Source: Aquifex aeolicus
GTDB taxonomy: Bacteria > Aquificota > Aquificia > Aquificales > Aquificaceae
DNA length: 37,508 nt
Direction: 5' to 3'
Assembly (NCBI GenBank): GCA_015662815.1
Contig: DQTK01000054.1
Location: 1-37,508, forward strand
How positions within the stretch are numbered: position 1 is the stretch's first letter; each line of letters opens with the position of its first letter. Positions 16,178 through 23,525 of the stretch are shown piece after piece. The position numbers and the translations under genes were made by a program. A model generated the notes under the pieces. That model saw only the letters and a program-made list of their open reading frames with translations. It was not told where the DNA came from and searched no databases.

Positions 16178-17299
16178 ATGCGTAAACGTGCCATCTTAGC
16201 CCTCGAAGACGGCTCATATTTCATCGGATACTCTTTCGGAGCTTCGGGTGAAACCCAAGGAGAGCTAATTTTCAACACATCCATGACAGGTTATCAAGAA
16301 ATACTTACAGACCCCTCTTATAAAGGCCAGATAGTAGTGATGACATATACTCAGATAGGAAATTACGGTATCACCGAGGAAGATATAGAGAGTAAAGGCA
16401 TTCAGGTAAACGGCTTTGTGGTAAGAGAAGCCTTCTTTAAGTATTCCAATTGGAGGGCTAAAAAGGGCTTGGATGAATATTTGGAGGAATACGGTGTAGT
16501 GGGAATTTACGGTATAGATACCAGAGCCCTTGTAAAAAAGATAAGGGAAAAAGGAACTATGAAGGGAGTAATTTCCACAATAGAAGAAGACCCGATAAAA
16601 CTGGTAGAAAAAGCAAAAAGAATACCTGACATTTCTCAGCAAAACCTCGTTGAGAAGGTTTCTACCCGCAAAGTGTATCACTGGAATGAAGGAGATTACG
16701 ATCTCATCAAAGGGTTCCTAAGAAGAAATAACGATAAACCCGTGATAGCCGTTATAGATTTTGGTGTAAAGTTCAACATTCTAAGAAGACTTGTATCGGA
16801 AGGAGCAAGAGTAGTCGTTATTCCCCCTAAGGATGCGGAAAGGATATTAGAAGAGATAAATCCCGACGCTATATTCCTTTCCAATGGGCCCGGAGACCCC
16901 CAAAGGGTTGTGGAAGGTATAAGATTGGTCGGGAAGTATAAGGAGAAGAAGCCCATCATGGGTATATGCTTGGGATGTCAAATTATAGGGCTTGCATTGG
17001 GAGGAAAAACTTATAAACTGAAGTTCGGACATCACGGAGCAAATCATCCCGTAAAGGACCTAAGAACCGGCAAAATAGAAATCACAGCCCAAAACCACAA
17101 CTTCGCAATAGACCCAGAAAGTCTACCTCAAGATGTTGAGATTACCCATGTCAATCTTTTAGACAATACCATTGAAGGTATAAGACACAAAGAGCTACCT
17201 ATATTCGCTCTGCAGTATCACCCGGAGAACTCGCCTGGACCCCACGATTCATACTATTTGTTTAAAGAATTTGTAAAACTTGCTCAGGCTGGAAAATGA
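16178..17299 (+). CDS. carA: Carbamoyl-phosphate synthase small subunit
   Basis: 373 residues from ATG 16178 (MRKRAILALEDGSYFIGYSF). It is the glutaminase subunit supplying ammonia to CarB. The N-terminal domain has FNTSMTGYQEILTDPSY. The class I amidotransferase triad is C264 (MGICLGCQ), H348 and E350 (ALQYHPENSPGPHDS). carB is not in the window. The stop overlaps pyrB as ATGA, so carA and pyrB form a pyrimidine operon in which carbamoyl phosphate maker and consumer are co-translated, sensible for a heat-labile intermediate. Confidence 0.96.
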   Translation: MRKRAILALEDGSYFIGYSFGASGETQGELIFNTSMTGYQEILTDPSYKGQIVVMTYTQIGNYGITEEDIESKGIQVNGFVVREAFFKYSNWRAKKGLDEYLEEYGVVGIYGIDTRALVKKIREKGTMKGVISTIEEDPIKLVEKAKRIPDISQQNLVEKVSTRKVYHWNEGDYDLIKGFLRRNNDKPVIAVIDFGVKFNILRRLVSEGARVVVIPPKDAERILEEINPDAIFLSNGPGDPQRVVEGIRLVGKYKEKKPIMGICLGCQIIGLALGGKTYKLKFGHHGANHPVKDLRTGKIEITAQNHNFAIDPESLPQDVEITHVNLLDNTIEGIRHKELPIFALQYHPENSPGPHDSYYLFKEFVKLAQAGK

Positions 17300-18186
17300 A
17301 GGGACTTATAAGTGTTTTTGACTTGAAAAAAGACGAAGTTGAAGAAATCCTTCATTTAGCCAAGGAATTTAAAGAGAGAAGAAAAGAAAAGATTGAAGCC
17401 TCAGCCGTTCTGTTTTTTGCGGAACCTTCTACGAGGACAAGGTTATCTTTTGAGAAATCCGCACGGGAACTTGGAATTGAAACCTATAATGTTTCTTCAT
17501 CGGAAAGTTCCACTGTTAAAGGAGAAAGCTTTTACGATACTCTCAAAACCTTTGAGGGGTTAGGATTCGAATACGTGGTTTTCCGAGTTCCCTTTGTTTT
17601 ATTTCCTTATGAAAGCATAGTAAATAGTTTAAATCTTAGACTTATAAACGCGGGTGATGGCACCCATCAACACCCATCTCAGGGACTTATAGACCTGTTT
17701 ACTTTAAAAGAACATTTTGGAGAGCTAAGAGATTTAAAAATTTTATACGTTGGAGATATTAAACACAGCAGGGTTTTTCGCTCAGGTGCACCGCTCTTTA
17801 CTATGTTCGGAGCAAAGGTAAGCGTTTCAGGACCTAGAACTTTAATACCGAGAGATATAGAGGTTTTTAAAGTGGAAAGGGTATTTGACAATGTAGATGA
17901 AGGCATTGAGTGGGCAGACGTAGTAATATGGCTCAGACTTCAAAAGGAAAGACAAAAGGATAACTTTGTACCTTCCGAAACTTCATACTTTAGACAGTTT
18001 GGTCTTACGAAGGAAAGGTATGAAAAAGTTAGGTATTACATGCATCCAGGACCCGTAAACAGAAATGTAGATATAGACCATGACCTTGTATACACTGAAA
18101 AATCCCTGATTTATATGCAGGTGAAAAATGGTATCCATGTGAGAAAAGCTATATACAGATTTCTATGGAACGGTCAAATAGCTTAA
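17296..18186 (+). CDS. pyrB: Aspartate carbamoyltransferase catalytic chain
   Basis: 296 residues. It condenses carbamoyl phosphate with aspartate. Carbamoyl-phosphate site STRTR at 45-49 (FAEPSTRTRLSFEKSA), SSTVKGES at 71-78, HQHPSQG at 124-130, and HPGPVNRN near the C-terminus are all present. No pyrI gene is adjacent. The A. aeolicus enzyme forms a complex with dihydroorotase, and the same may hold here by homology. Compared with my memory of the VF5 protein it differs at many positions and has a few extra C-terminal residues (NGQIA). ATGA overlap with carA. Three bases separate its stop from the opposing gene. Confidence 0.95.
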   Translation: MKGLISVFDLKKDEVEEILHLAKEFKERRKEKIEASAVLFFAEPSTRTRLSFEKSARELGIETYNVSSSESSTVKGESFYDTLKTFEGLGFEYVVFRVPFVLFPYESIVNSLNLRLINAGDGTHQHPSQGLIDLFTLKEHFGELRDLKILYVGDIKHSRVFRSGAPLFTMFGAKVSVSGPRTLIPRDIEVFKVERVFDNVDEGIEWADVVIWLRLQKERQKDNFVPSETSYFRQFGLTKERYEKVRYYMHPGPVNRNVDIDHDLVYTEKSLIYMQVKNGIHVRKAIYRFLWNGQIA

Positions 18187-18189
18187 ATC

Positions 18190-18741
18190 TTACAAAAGCC
18201 CGTATTTTTTGAGGATAGCTTCCAGCTCTTTATCGTTTTTGGCTTTTTCCCTTAAAGCGTTCAGGAGCTTTTTAAACTTCTCGGGTTTTAGTTCCCTTTC
18301 CATATCTTCAAAGGTCTCCTCCTTAGTTTTCCTGATAATGGTTCTTCTGTCCCACCACGCGAAGGCTATAACGCTTGCTGTCAAGGTTGTGAATATTCCC
18401 GTGATTATCCACAGGAATGTATAAAGTTGTTCAAAGCGCTTATTCATGTCTTCTCTTAGTTCCATGATTCTGTTATTAAAATCTTCAAACCTTTTGTCCA
18501 TTTGTTCAAAACGCTTATCTATAAGTTCAAATCTTTTGTTCATATCTTTTCTTAGCTCTTCAAACCTTTTGTTGGTGTCGTTTCTTAGTTCCTCAAACCT
18601 TCTGTTTGTCTGTTCCATAAAGGTTTTCAGAGTTGCCTTTATTTCCGCTATGTCTTTAAGGAGTTGATTTTCTTCCGAAGGACTGAGCGGATAAGCAAAA
18701 GAAGTAAACAAAAACAGTAAAACACCTAAAATCTTTTTCAT
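18190..18741 (-). CDS. Exported, membrane-anchored coiled-coil protein with KRFE repeats
   Basis: 183 residues. Signal peptide about 1-16 (MKKILGVLLFLFTSFA). Residues about 45-105 form a coiled coil built of repeats around (N/D)KRFE: RRFEELRNDTN, KRFEELRKDMN, KRFELID, KRFEQMD, KRFEDFNNR, KRFEQL, spaced 11, 11, 7, 7 and 18. A transmembrane helix follows at about 108-128 (LWIITGIFTTLTASVIAFAW), then a charged cytoplasmic tail ending LKKYGLL. The layout suggests a periplasmic coil reporting to, or anchored by, the inner membrane. I recall similar proteins of unknown role in Aquificales. No Shine-Dalgarno. TAAACT on the minus strand is 7 nt upstream. Confidence 0.7.
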   Translation of the reverse strand: MKKILGVLLFLFTSFAYPLSPSEENQLLKDIAEIKATLKTFMEQTNRRFEELRNDTNKRFEELRKDMNKRFELIDKRFEQMDKRFEDFNNRIMELREDMNKRFEQLYTFLWIITGIFTTLTASVIAFAWWDRRTIIRKTKEETFEDMERELKPEKFKKLLNALREKAKNDKELEAILKKYGLL

Positions 18742-18759
18742 ATCTATTAGTTTAATCCT
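18742..18759. promoter_or_regulatory. 18-bp divergent promoter core
   Basis: Minus-strand TAAACT (18754-18749) is 7 nt before ATG 18741. Plus-strand TATTAG (18745-18750) is 9 nt before ATG 18760. Both are weak matches, without ribosome binding sites. Confidence 0.35.
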
Positions 18760-19293
18760 ATGTATATTTCTATGGACTTAGCTAAATTTACTTTTTCAAT
18801 CCTTTACAACGAAAACTATAAGGATAATTTAAAAAGGGCTTTAGAGGAAATTGAAAGACGCTTCGGAAAAATTGATTTAATCTCCAAGGAATTCTACTTT
18901 GATTTTTTGGAAAACTATTACGGAAAAGAAATGGGAAAACCGTTGAAAAAGCTTTATCTTTCCCTTCGAGATTTAAAAAATAAGGGTCAGCTCGTTGATA
19001 TAAAACTTGAATCCATGGAACTGGAAAAGGAGCTTTCCGTAAAAGGAAACAGAACAGTTAACTTAGACCCCGGATATTTGGACGAAAGTCAATTAATTCT
19101 CGCTTCCCACAAGAGGAGAGGTGCAAGAATATACCTTTCCAAGGGAATTTATGCAGAAATAGAACTCCTTTACGTTTACGGAGGTTTCAGACCTATCTAT
19201 TGGACTTACAGAGATTATAGAGACGTAAGAGTGAGAAGTTTCTTCGAAAATATTCGCAAAAAATTCCTAAAAGATAGAAAAAACTTGTTGTAA
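18760..19293 (+). CDS. DUF4416 family protein
   Basis: 177 residues. Recognisable DUF4416 pieces are EFYFDFLENYYGKEMGKPL (about 46-64), the NLDPGYLDESQLILAS block (about 100-115) and YWTYRDYRDVRVRSFF near the end. The family is widespread in thermophiles and deltaproteobacteria and has no established function that I know of. ATG 18760 is used. An ATG 12 bp later (MDLAKFTF) is equally possible. Twelve bases separate its stop from lysA, whose own -10-like hexamer lies in the gap. Confidence 0.75.
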   Translation: MYISMDLAKFTFSILYNENYKDNLKRALEEIERRFGKIDLISKEFYFDFLENYYGKEMGKPLKKLYLSLRDLKNKGQLVDIKLESMELEKELSVKGNRTVNLDPGYLDESQLILASHKRRGARIYLSKGIYAEIELLYVYGGFRPIYWTYRDYRDVRVRSFFENIRKKFLKDRKNLL

Positions 19294-19296
19294 AAT
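19291..19296 (+). promoter_or_regulatory. -10-like element for lysA
   Basis: TAAAAT overlapping the DUF4416 stop codon, 9 nt before lysA ATG 19306. No Shine-Dalgarno in the 12-bp gap, so lysA is either near-leaderless or read from the upstream gene without one. Confidence 0.35.
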
Positions 19297-19305
19297 CTCT
19301 GTCTT

Positions 19306-20562
19306 ATGGAACTGCTGAAGGAATACAATCCATACCTTGAGTACAGAAACGGAGAGCTTTTCTTAGAAGGTGTATCTTTAAAGGAGCTGGCCAAAGAGTA
19401 CGGAACTCCTCTCTACGTTTACAGTGCAAACTATATAAAAGATAGATTTAACGCTTATAGAGAGGCTTTTCCGGATGCCCTTATCTGCTACGCCGTAAAG
19501 GCAAACTTCAATCCTCACATAGTAAAGTATTTGGGAAAGCTCGGAGCAGGAGCCGATATAGTTTCAGGAGGAGAACTTTACTTAGCACTTAAAGCTGATA
19601 TTCCCGCGGGAAAGATAGTCTACGCCGGTGTTGGAAAAACGGAGAAAGAACTCACCGATGCCATAAACGTTGAAATTTTGATGTTCAACGTAGAGAGTCG
19701 CCAAGAGATAGAAGTCCTAAATGAAATTGCGGAAAGACTCGGAAAGAAGGTGAGAATCGCTATAAGGGTAAATCCAGATGTAGACCCTAAAACCCATCCC
19801 TACATTGCAACGGGGATGCAGAAAAGCAAATTCGGAGTAGATATTAGGGAAGCAGAGAAGGAATACGAATACGCTTCAAAGTTCAAGAATATTGAAATTG
19901 TTGGTATACATTGTCATATAGGCTCTCAGATTCTCGATATTTCTCCTTATAAGGAGGCAATAGAAAAAATCGTAGATTTACACGAAGGGCTATCAAATAG
20001 AGGATTCGATATAAAGTACCTCGATATAGGCGGTGGATTGGGTATAAAGTACAGACCAGAGGATAAGGAACCTAAGCCTATAGAACTTGCAAATTTAATA
20101 AGACCTTATGTTGAGAAGGTTAAAGCAAAACTTATTCTTGAACCGGGAAGGTCAATTTTAGGAAATGCAGGGATTCTTATAACACAGGTTCAGTTTATAA
20201 AGGATAAAGGAAATAAACACTTTATAATTGTTGACGCAGGGATGAATGACTTGGTAAGACCTTCCATATATAACGCCTACCACCATATAGTTCCAGCTTC
20301 TGTGTATGACCGCGAGAGTGTAAAAGCGGATATTGTAGGACCGATATGTGAAACCGGAGATTTCTTAGCCTTGGATAGGAAAATTCAGAAGTCCCTAAGA
20401 GGAGATTACTTGGTAGTACTTTCCGCCGGAGCATACGGTTTTGCTATGGCATCCCATTACAATATGAGGCCGAAAGCTGCAGAGATAATGGTGGAGAACG
20501 GAAATGTAAGATTAATAAGAAATAGAGAAAATTATGACTACATAATAACGCCTTCCTTATAG
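19306..20562 (+). CDS. lysA: Diaminopimelate decarboxylase
   Basis: 418 residues, PLP-dependent fold III enzyme making lysine from meso-diaminopimelate. PLP lysine is K65 in CYAVKANFNP. Other signatures are HCHIGSQI, the phosphate loop GGGLGI, EPGRSILGNAG, and C348 in GPICETGDFLA from the partner active site. The C-terminal YGFAMASHYNMRPKAAEIM is also standard. Lies between DUF4416 and fur on the same strand. fur has its own promoter downstream. Confidence 0.97.
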   Translation: MELLKEYNPYLEYRNGELFLEGVSLKELAKEYGTPLYVYSANYIKDRFNAYREAFPDALICYAVKANFNPHIVKYLGKLGAGADIVSGGELYLALKADIPAGKIVYAGVGKTEKELTDAINVEILMFNVESRQEIEVLNEIAERLGKKVRIAIRVNPDVDPKTHPYIATGMQKSKFGVDIREAEKEYEYASKFKNIEIVGIHCHIGSQILDISPYKEAIEKIVDLHEGLSNRGFDIKYLDIGGGLGIKYRPEDKEPKPIELANLIRPYVEKVKAKLILEPGRSILGNAGILITQVQFIKDKGNKHFIIVDAGMNDLVRPSIYNAYHHIVPASVYDRESVKADIVGPICETGDFLALDRKIQKSLRGDYLVVLSAGAYGFAMASHYNMRPKAAEIMVENGNVRLIRNRENYDYIITPSL

Positions 20563-20577
20563 AAGTGATAAATATTA

Positions 20578-20606
20578 TTGAAAAGCTTTTCTTCTCATTT
20601 TATCTT
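20578..20606 (+). promoter_or_regulatory. fur promoter, -35 and -10 with leaderless spacing
   Basis: TTGAAA (20578-20583), a 17-bp spacer and TATCTT (20601-20606), then 8 nt to ATG 20615. The spacer begins within a perfect 12-bp palindrome, GAAAAGCTTTTC (20580-20591), that could be an operator. It does not match a classic Fur or PerR box. Confidence 0.45.
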
Positions 20607-20614
20607 TATTTTTC

Positions 20615-21049
20615 ATGCAAAATACTCACGAAAAACTTGAATTCTTTGTGAAGAAGTGTAAGGAAATAGGGCTTAAAATCACACCCCAAAGGTTGGCTAT
20701 CTATGAAGTTTTACTTAAATCCTACAATCATCCGACTGTTGAGGAAATATATGAGGAAGTCAAAAAAATGTACCCTTATGTATCCCTTGCAACAGTGTAC
20801 AGGACTTTGGAAACACTCGAAAAGATTGGGTTGGTTAAAAGGGTTTGCTTTTGGGGTAATTCTGCAAGGTACGATGCAAATACTTCCGAACACCACCACC
20901 TCATTTGTAAAAAATGCGGAAGGATTGAGGATATAGATTTAGATCAAAAACTTTCTATACCTGAAAATTTACAAGGGTTTAAAACCGATAGCTACTCGGT
21001 GAATATATACGGACTGTGTCCCAAATGTCAATCTAATCAGCAAGTTTAA
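20615..21049 (+). CDS. fur: Fur/PerR-family metalloregulator
   Basis: 144 residues. Winged helix about 22-80 with recognition-helix text VSLATVYRTLETLEKIGLV. Structural zinc site C98 and C101 (HLICKKCG) plus C135 and C138 (GLCPKCQ). Regulatory-metal histidines lie in EHHHL (92-96). Four cysteines plus the H-rich motif fit Fur or PerR. Which metal or peroxide it senses is not decidable from sequence. The znu-like importer in this window (31089-33404) and iron genes elsewhere are possible targets by inference only. The 3' end overlaps accA by 17 bp. Confidence 0.9.
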   Translation: MQNTHEKLEFFVKKCKEIGLKITPQRLAIYEVLLKSYNHPTVEEIYEEVKKMYPYVSLATVYRTLETLEKIGLVKRVCFWGNSARYDANTSEHHHLICKKCGRIEDIDLDQKLSIPENLQGFKTDSYSVNIYGLCPKCQSNQQV

Positions 21050-21986
21050 AAGCTCCCATACTTCTGAACTTTTCCAACCTTTTTTCTACTAATTCGTCCG
21101 GCTTGAGCTTGAGGAGTTCCTGAAAACACTTTTTGAGAACCTTAGCAAGCATTCGTGCCGTAGCTTTTGGATTCCAATGGGCTGCTCCGAAGGGTTCGGG
21201 AATTACACAATCTATAACCCCTAACTCTTTTAAATCCTTTGCGGTAAGCTTAAGAGCTTTTGCAGCGTCTTTTACTTTACTCTGGTCTTTCCACAGGATT
21301 GCTGCACAACCTTCGGGGGATATTACGGAATAATAAGCATTTTCAAGCATACATACCTTATTGGCAACTCCCAGTGCAAGAGCTCCTCCGCTCCCACCTT
21401 CCCCTATCACAACCGCTACGGAAGGTACCCTCAGGAAAGCCATTGTAAGCATACTTTCAGCTATAGCTCTGCTTTGACCTCTCTCTTCAGCTCCTATTCC
21501 GGGGAAAGCACCCGGGGTGTCTATAAATGTTATTACGGGAATATTGTATCTTTCCGCCAGTTTAAATAGCTTTATAGCTTTTCTATAACCTTCCGGGTGA
21601 GGCATGCCGAAATTCCTTCCGATTTTATCTTTAGTATCTTTCCCCTTTTCATGCCCTACAACGGCGACAGGAGTACCCATAAAATATCCCAATCCTGCAA
21701 TAATCGCTTTATCATCACAGAAAAAAGTATCTCCGTGTATTTCTTTAAAATCTTTTATTAAATACTTTATATAGTCACTGGTATGGGGACGTTTAGGGTG
21801 TCTAGCTATCATTACTCTGTCCCAGGCTGAAAGGTTCTTATAAACCTTTTTAGCTTTTTCCTTAAAAGCCCTCCTCAACTGCCTTATCTCAGATAATACT
21901 TCCTCCTTCCCGAGACGGTAAAGGCCTAGGAGTTTATCCCTTTTCTCTTTTATCTCCCAGAGTTCTTTCTCAAAATCCAGGTGCAT
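21033..21986 (-). CDS. accA: Acetyl-CoA carboxylase carboxyltransferase subunit alpha
   Basis: 317 residues, normal length. Transfers CO2 from carboxybiotin to acetyl-CoA with AccD. Signatures are RHPKRPHTSDYIKYLI, the GKDTKDKIGRNFGMPHPEGYRKA loop, FIDTPGAFPG, and GEGGSGGALALGVANKV with the oxyanion glycines. accD is not in the window. No Shine-Dalgarno. Minus-strand TAAGAT (22000-21995) is 8 nt before ATG 21986. Divergent from thiC. Confidence 0.96.
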   Translation of the reverse strand: MHLDFEKELWEIKEKRDKLLGLYRLGKEEVLSEIRQLRRAFKEKAKKVYKNLSAWDRVMIARHPKRPHTSDYIKYLIKDFKEIHGDTFFCDDKAIIAGLGYFMGTPVAVVGHEKGKDTKDKIGRNFGMPHPEGYRKAIKLFKLAERYNIPVITFIDTPGAFPGIGAEERGQSRAIAESMLTMAFLRVPSVAVVIGEGGSGGALALGVANKVCMLENAYYSVISPEGCAAILWKDQSKVKDAAKALKLTAKDLKELGVIDCVIPEPFGAAHWNPKATARMLAKVLKKCFQELLKLKPDELVEKRLEKFRSMGAFKLAD

Positions 21987-22009
21987 AACTATATATCTTA
22001 AAGTCTGAA

Positions 22010-22043
22010 TAATATCATGTTGATTAAAAACACTATGATATTA
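22010..22043. promoter_or_regulatory. Inverted repeat between accA and thiC
   Basis: TAATATCAT (22010-22018) and ATGATATTA (22035-22043) are a perfect 9-bp inverted repeat with a 16-nt centre. Centre-to-centre spacing is about 25 bp, which would suit a dimeric operator on one side of the helix or a long RNA hairpin. A second weaker stem, TTAAAG/CTTTAA (22046-22051 and 22059-22064), follows just before the thiC ribosome binding site. Confidence 0.5.
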
Positions 22044-22069
22044 AGTTAAAGAATAAAACTTTAAACTTT

Positions 22070-22076
22070 AAGGAGG
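22070..22076 (+). promoter_or_regulatory. Shine-Dalgarno of thiC
   Basis: AAGGAGG, 8 nt before ATG 22085. One of the few full ribosome binding sites in the window. No TPP-riboswitch landmarks (for example CTGAGA) occur in the 98-bp upstream region. Confidence 0.8.
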
Positions 22077-22084
22077 TTAAGACT

Positions 22085-23458
22085 ATGCTAAGAGCGGAAT
22101 GGATAGAGAGGAGAAAGAGATTTAAAAATAAAACCCAAATGCATCTTGCTCGTCAAGGAATAATCACTGAAGAAATGGAATACGTTGCAAAGAGAGAAGG
22201 TCTTCATCCCGAGTTTGTAAGACAGGAAGTTGCAAGGGGAAGGATGATAATTCCCGCTAATACAAATCACCTCCACCTTGAGCCGATGTGTATAGGCATC
22301 AACTCCAAGGTAAAAGTCAATGCGAATATAGGAAATTCGGGGTTGGCTTCCGATGTTCCTACAGAAGTAGAAAAAGCTAAAGTAGCTATAAAATACGGTG
22401 CAGACACAATAATGGATTTATCTACAGGTGAAGCCATAAAAGAAACAAGGGAAGCTATTATAGAAGCAAGTACAGTCCCGGTAGGAACCGTTCCCATTTA
22501 TGAAGCTTGGAAGATAGTAAAAGGAAATATAAAAGAACTCACCATGGACCTAATACTTGACGTTATAGAGGAACAGGCAAGGCAAGGTGTATCCTACATG
22601 ACGATACATGCCGGGATATTGAAGGAACACTTACCTTTAGTTCAACGCAGGGTAATGGGTATTGTTTCGAGGGGAGGAGCTATATTAGCTCAATGGATGG
22701 CCGAACACGGAAAACAAAATCCCTTATACGAACACTTTGACAAAATATGTGAAATATTTAAAAAGTACGATGTATCTTTCTCCCTGGGAGATGCCCTGAG
22801 ACCCGGATGTATAGAAGACGCTACCGATGATGCTCAACTGGCTGAACTGAAAGTTCTCGGTGAACTTGTAGAAAGAGCTTGGAAACACGATGTTCAAGCG
22901 ATGGTTGAAGGACCCGGACACGTTCCATTACATCAAGTTGAATTCAATATGAAAATACAACAAGAATGGTGTCATGAAGCTCCTTTCTACGTACTTGGTC
23001 CGCTGGTTCTCGACGTAGCTCCGGGATATGACCACATTGGAAGTGCAATAGGAGGAGCCATTGCAGGATGGGCAGGAGCTGCAATGCTGTGTTATATAAC
23101 TCCTAAGGAACACTTGGGACTCCCAAATGTTGAAGATGTAAAGCAGGGTGTTATAGCTTATAAGATAGCTGCTCACGCTGCAGATATAGCAAAACATTGG
23201 CCCGGAGCAAGAGACTGGGACCTTGCAATGTCAATTGCAAGGTATAACTTCGATTGGAATAGACAGTTTGAACTTGCTATGGATCCGGAAACCGCAAGGG
23301 CATATCACGATGAAACATTACCCCAGGAAGGTTATAAAACTGCGAAATTCTGTTCTATGTGCGGACCTGAATTCTGTTCTTACAAGATATCCCAAAAGGT
23401 TCAGGAAAAGGTCAGTCCGGAAGAACTTATCGAAAATGGAAACTGGGTAGCTCCTTAA
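22085..23458 (+). CDS. thiC: Phosphomethylpyrimidine synthase ThiC
   Basis: 457 residues, the shorter ThiC form. Radical SAM rearrangement of aminoimidazole ribotide to HMP-phosphate in thiamine synthesis. The C-terminal cluster motif is C423-x2-C426-x4-C431 (CSMCGPEFCS), the non-canonical radical SAM signature of ThiC. The barrel contains MVEGPGHVPLHQVEFNM and PLVLDVAPGYDHIGSAIGGA. Strong Shine-Dalgarno at 22070-22076, unlike neighbours. No other thi genes are nearby. An inverted repeat upstream is a candidate control site in place of a TPP riboswitch. Confidence 0.97.
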   Translation: MLRAEWIERRKRFKNKTQMHLARQGIITEEMEYVAKREGLHPEFVRQEVARGRMIIPANTNHLHLEPMCIGINSKVKVNANIGNSGLASDVPTEVEKAKVAIKYGADTIMDLSTGEAIKETREAIIEASTVPVGTVPIYEAWKIVKGNIKELTMDLILDVIEEQARQGVSYMTIHAGILKEHLPLVQRRVMGIVSRGGAILAQWMAEHGKQNPLYEHFDKICEIFKKYDVSFSLGDALRPGCIEDATDDAQLAELKVLGELVERAWKHDVQAMVEGPGHVPLHQVEFNMKIQQEWCHEAPFYVLGPLVLDVAPGYDHIGSAIGGAIAGWAGAAMLCYITPKEHLGLPNVEDVKQGVIAYKIAAHAADIAKHWPGARDWDLAMSIARYNFDWNRQFELAMDPETARAYHDETLPQEGYKTAKFCSMCGPEFCSYKISQKVQEKVSPEELIENGNWVAP

Positions 23459-23512
23459 TCGTTTCTTTTTGAATTTGTCTCCTCGTTAAAATCTCTCTCT
23501 TTTTTCTTTTTT

Positions 23513-23518
23513 TAACAT
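23513..23518 (+). promoter_or_regulatory. -10-like element for topA, leaderless spacing
   Basis: TAACAT, then 7 nt, then ATG 23526. The 50 bp upstream is a pyrimidine-rich run (C/T blocks with long T tracts, 23490-23513). This could also act as the U-tract of a weak thiC end, but no stem precedes it. Confidence 0.4.
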
Positions 23519-23525
23519 TAACTTT

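Noticed and set aside
15040..16284. Longer leuB start at 16284 giving a 50-residue N-terminal extension
   Set aside because: The extension is antisense to the conserved CarA N-terminus. The family start MKKYKIALLKGDGIGPEI is at 16134.
17296..18186. Assigning the window to Aquifex aeolicus VF5 itself
   Set aside because: The ATCase sequence differs from the VF5 protein as I remember it at many positions, so only a close relative is supported. This is memory, not a database comparison.
20563..20614. Fur/PerR box (autoregulation) in AT-rich DNA before fur
   Set aside because: The GAAAAGCTTTTC palindrome and the GATAAATATTATTG stretch do not match the known 19-bp Fur or 15-bp PerR consensus closely enough. 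Kept only as a promoter with a possible operator.
21987..22084. TPP riboswitch before thiC
   Set aside because: No CTGAGA-type P2/P4 core is visible and the space is tight. The inverted repeat there does not have the aptamer's arrangement.
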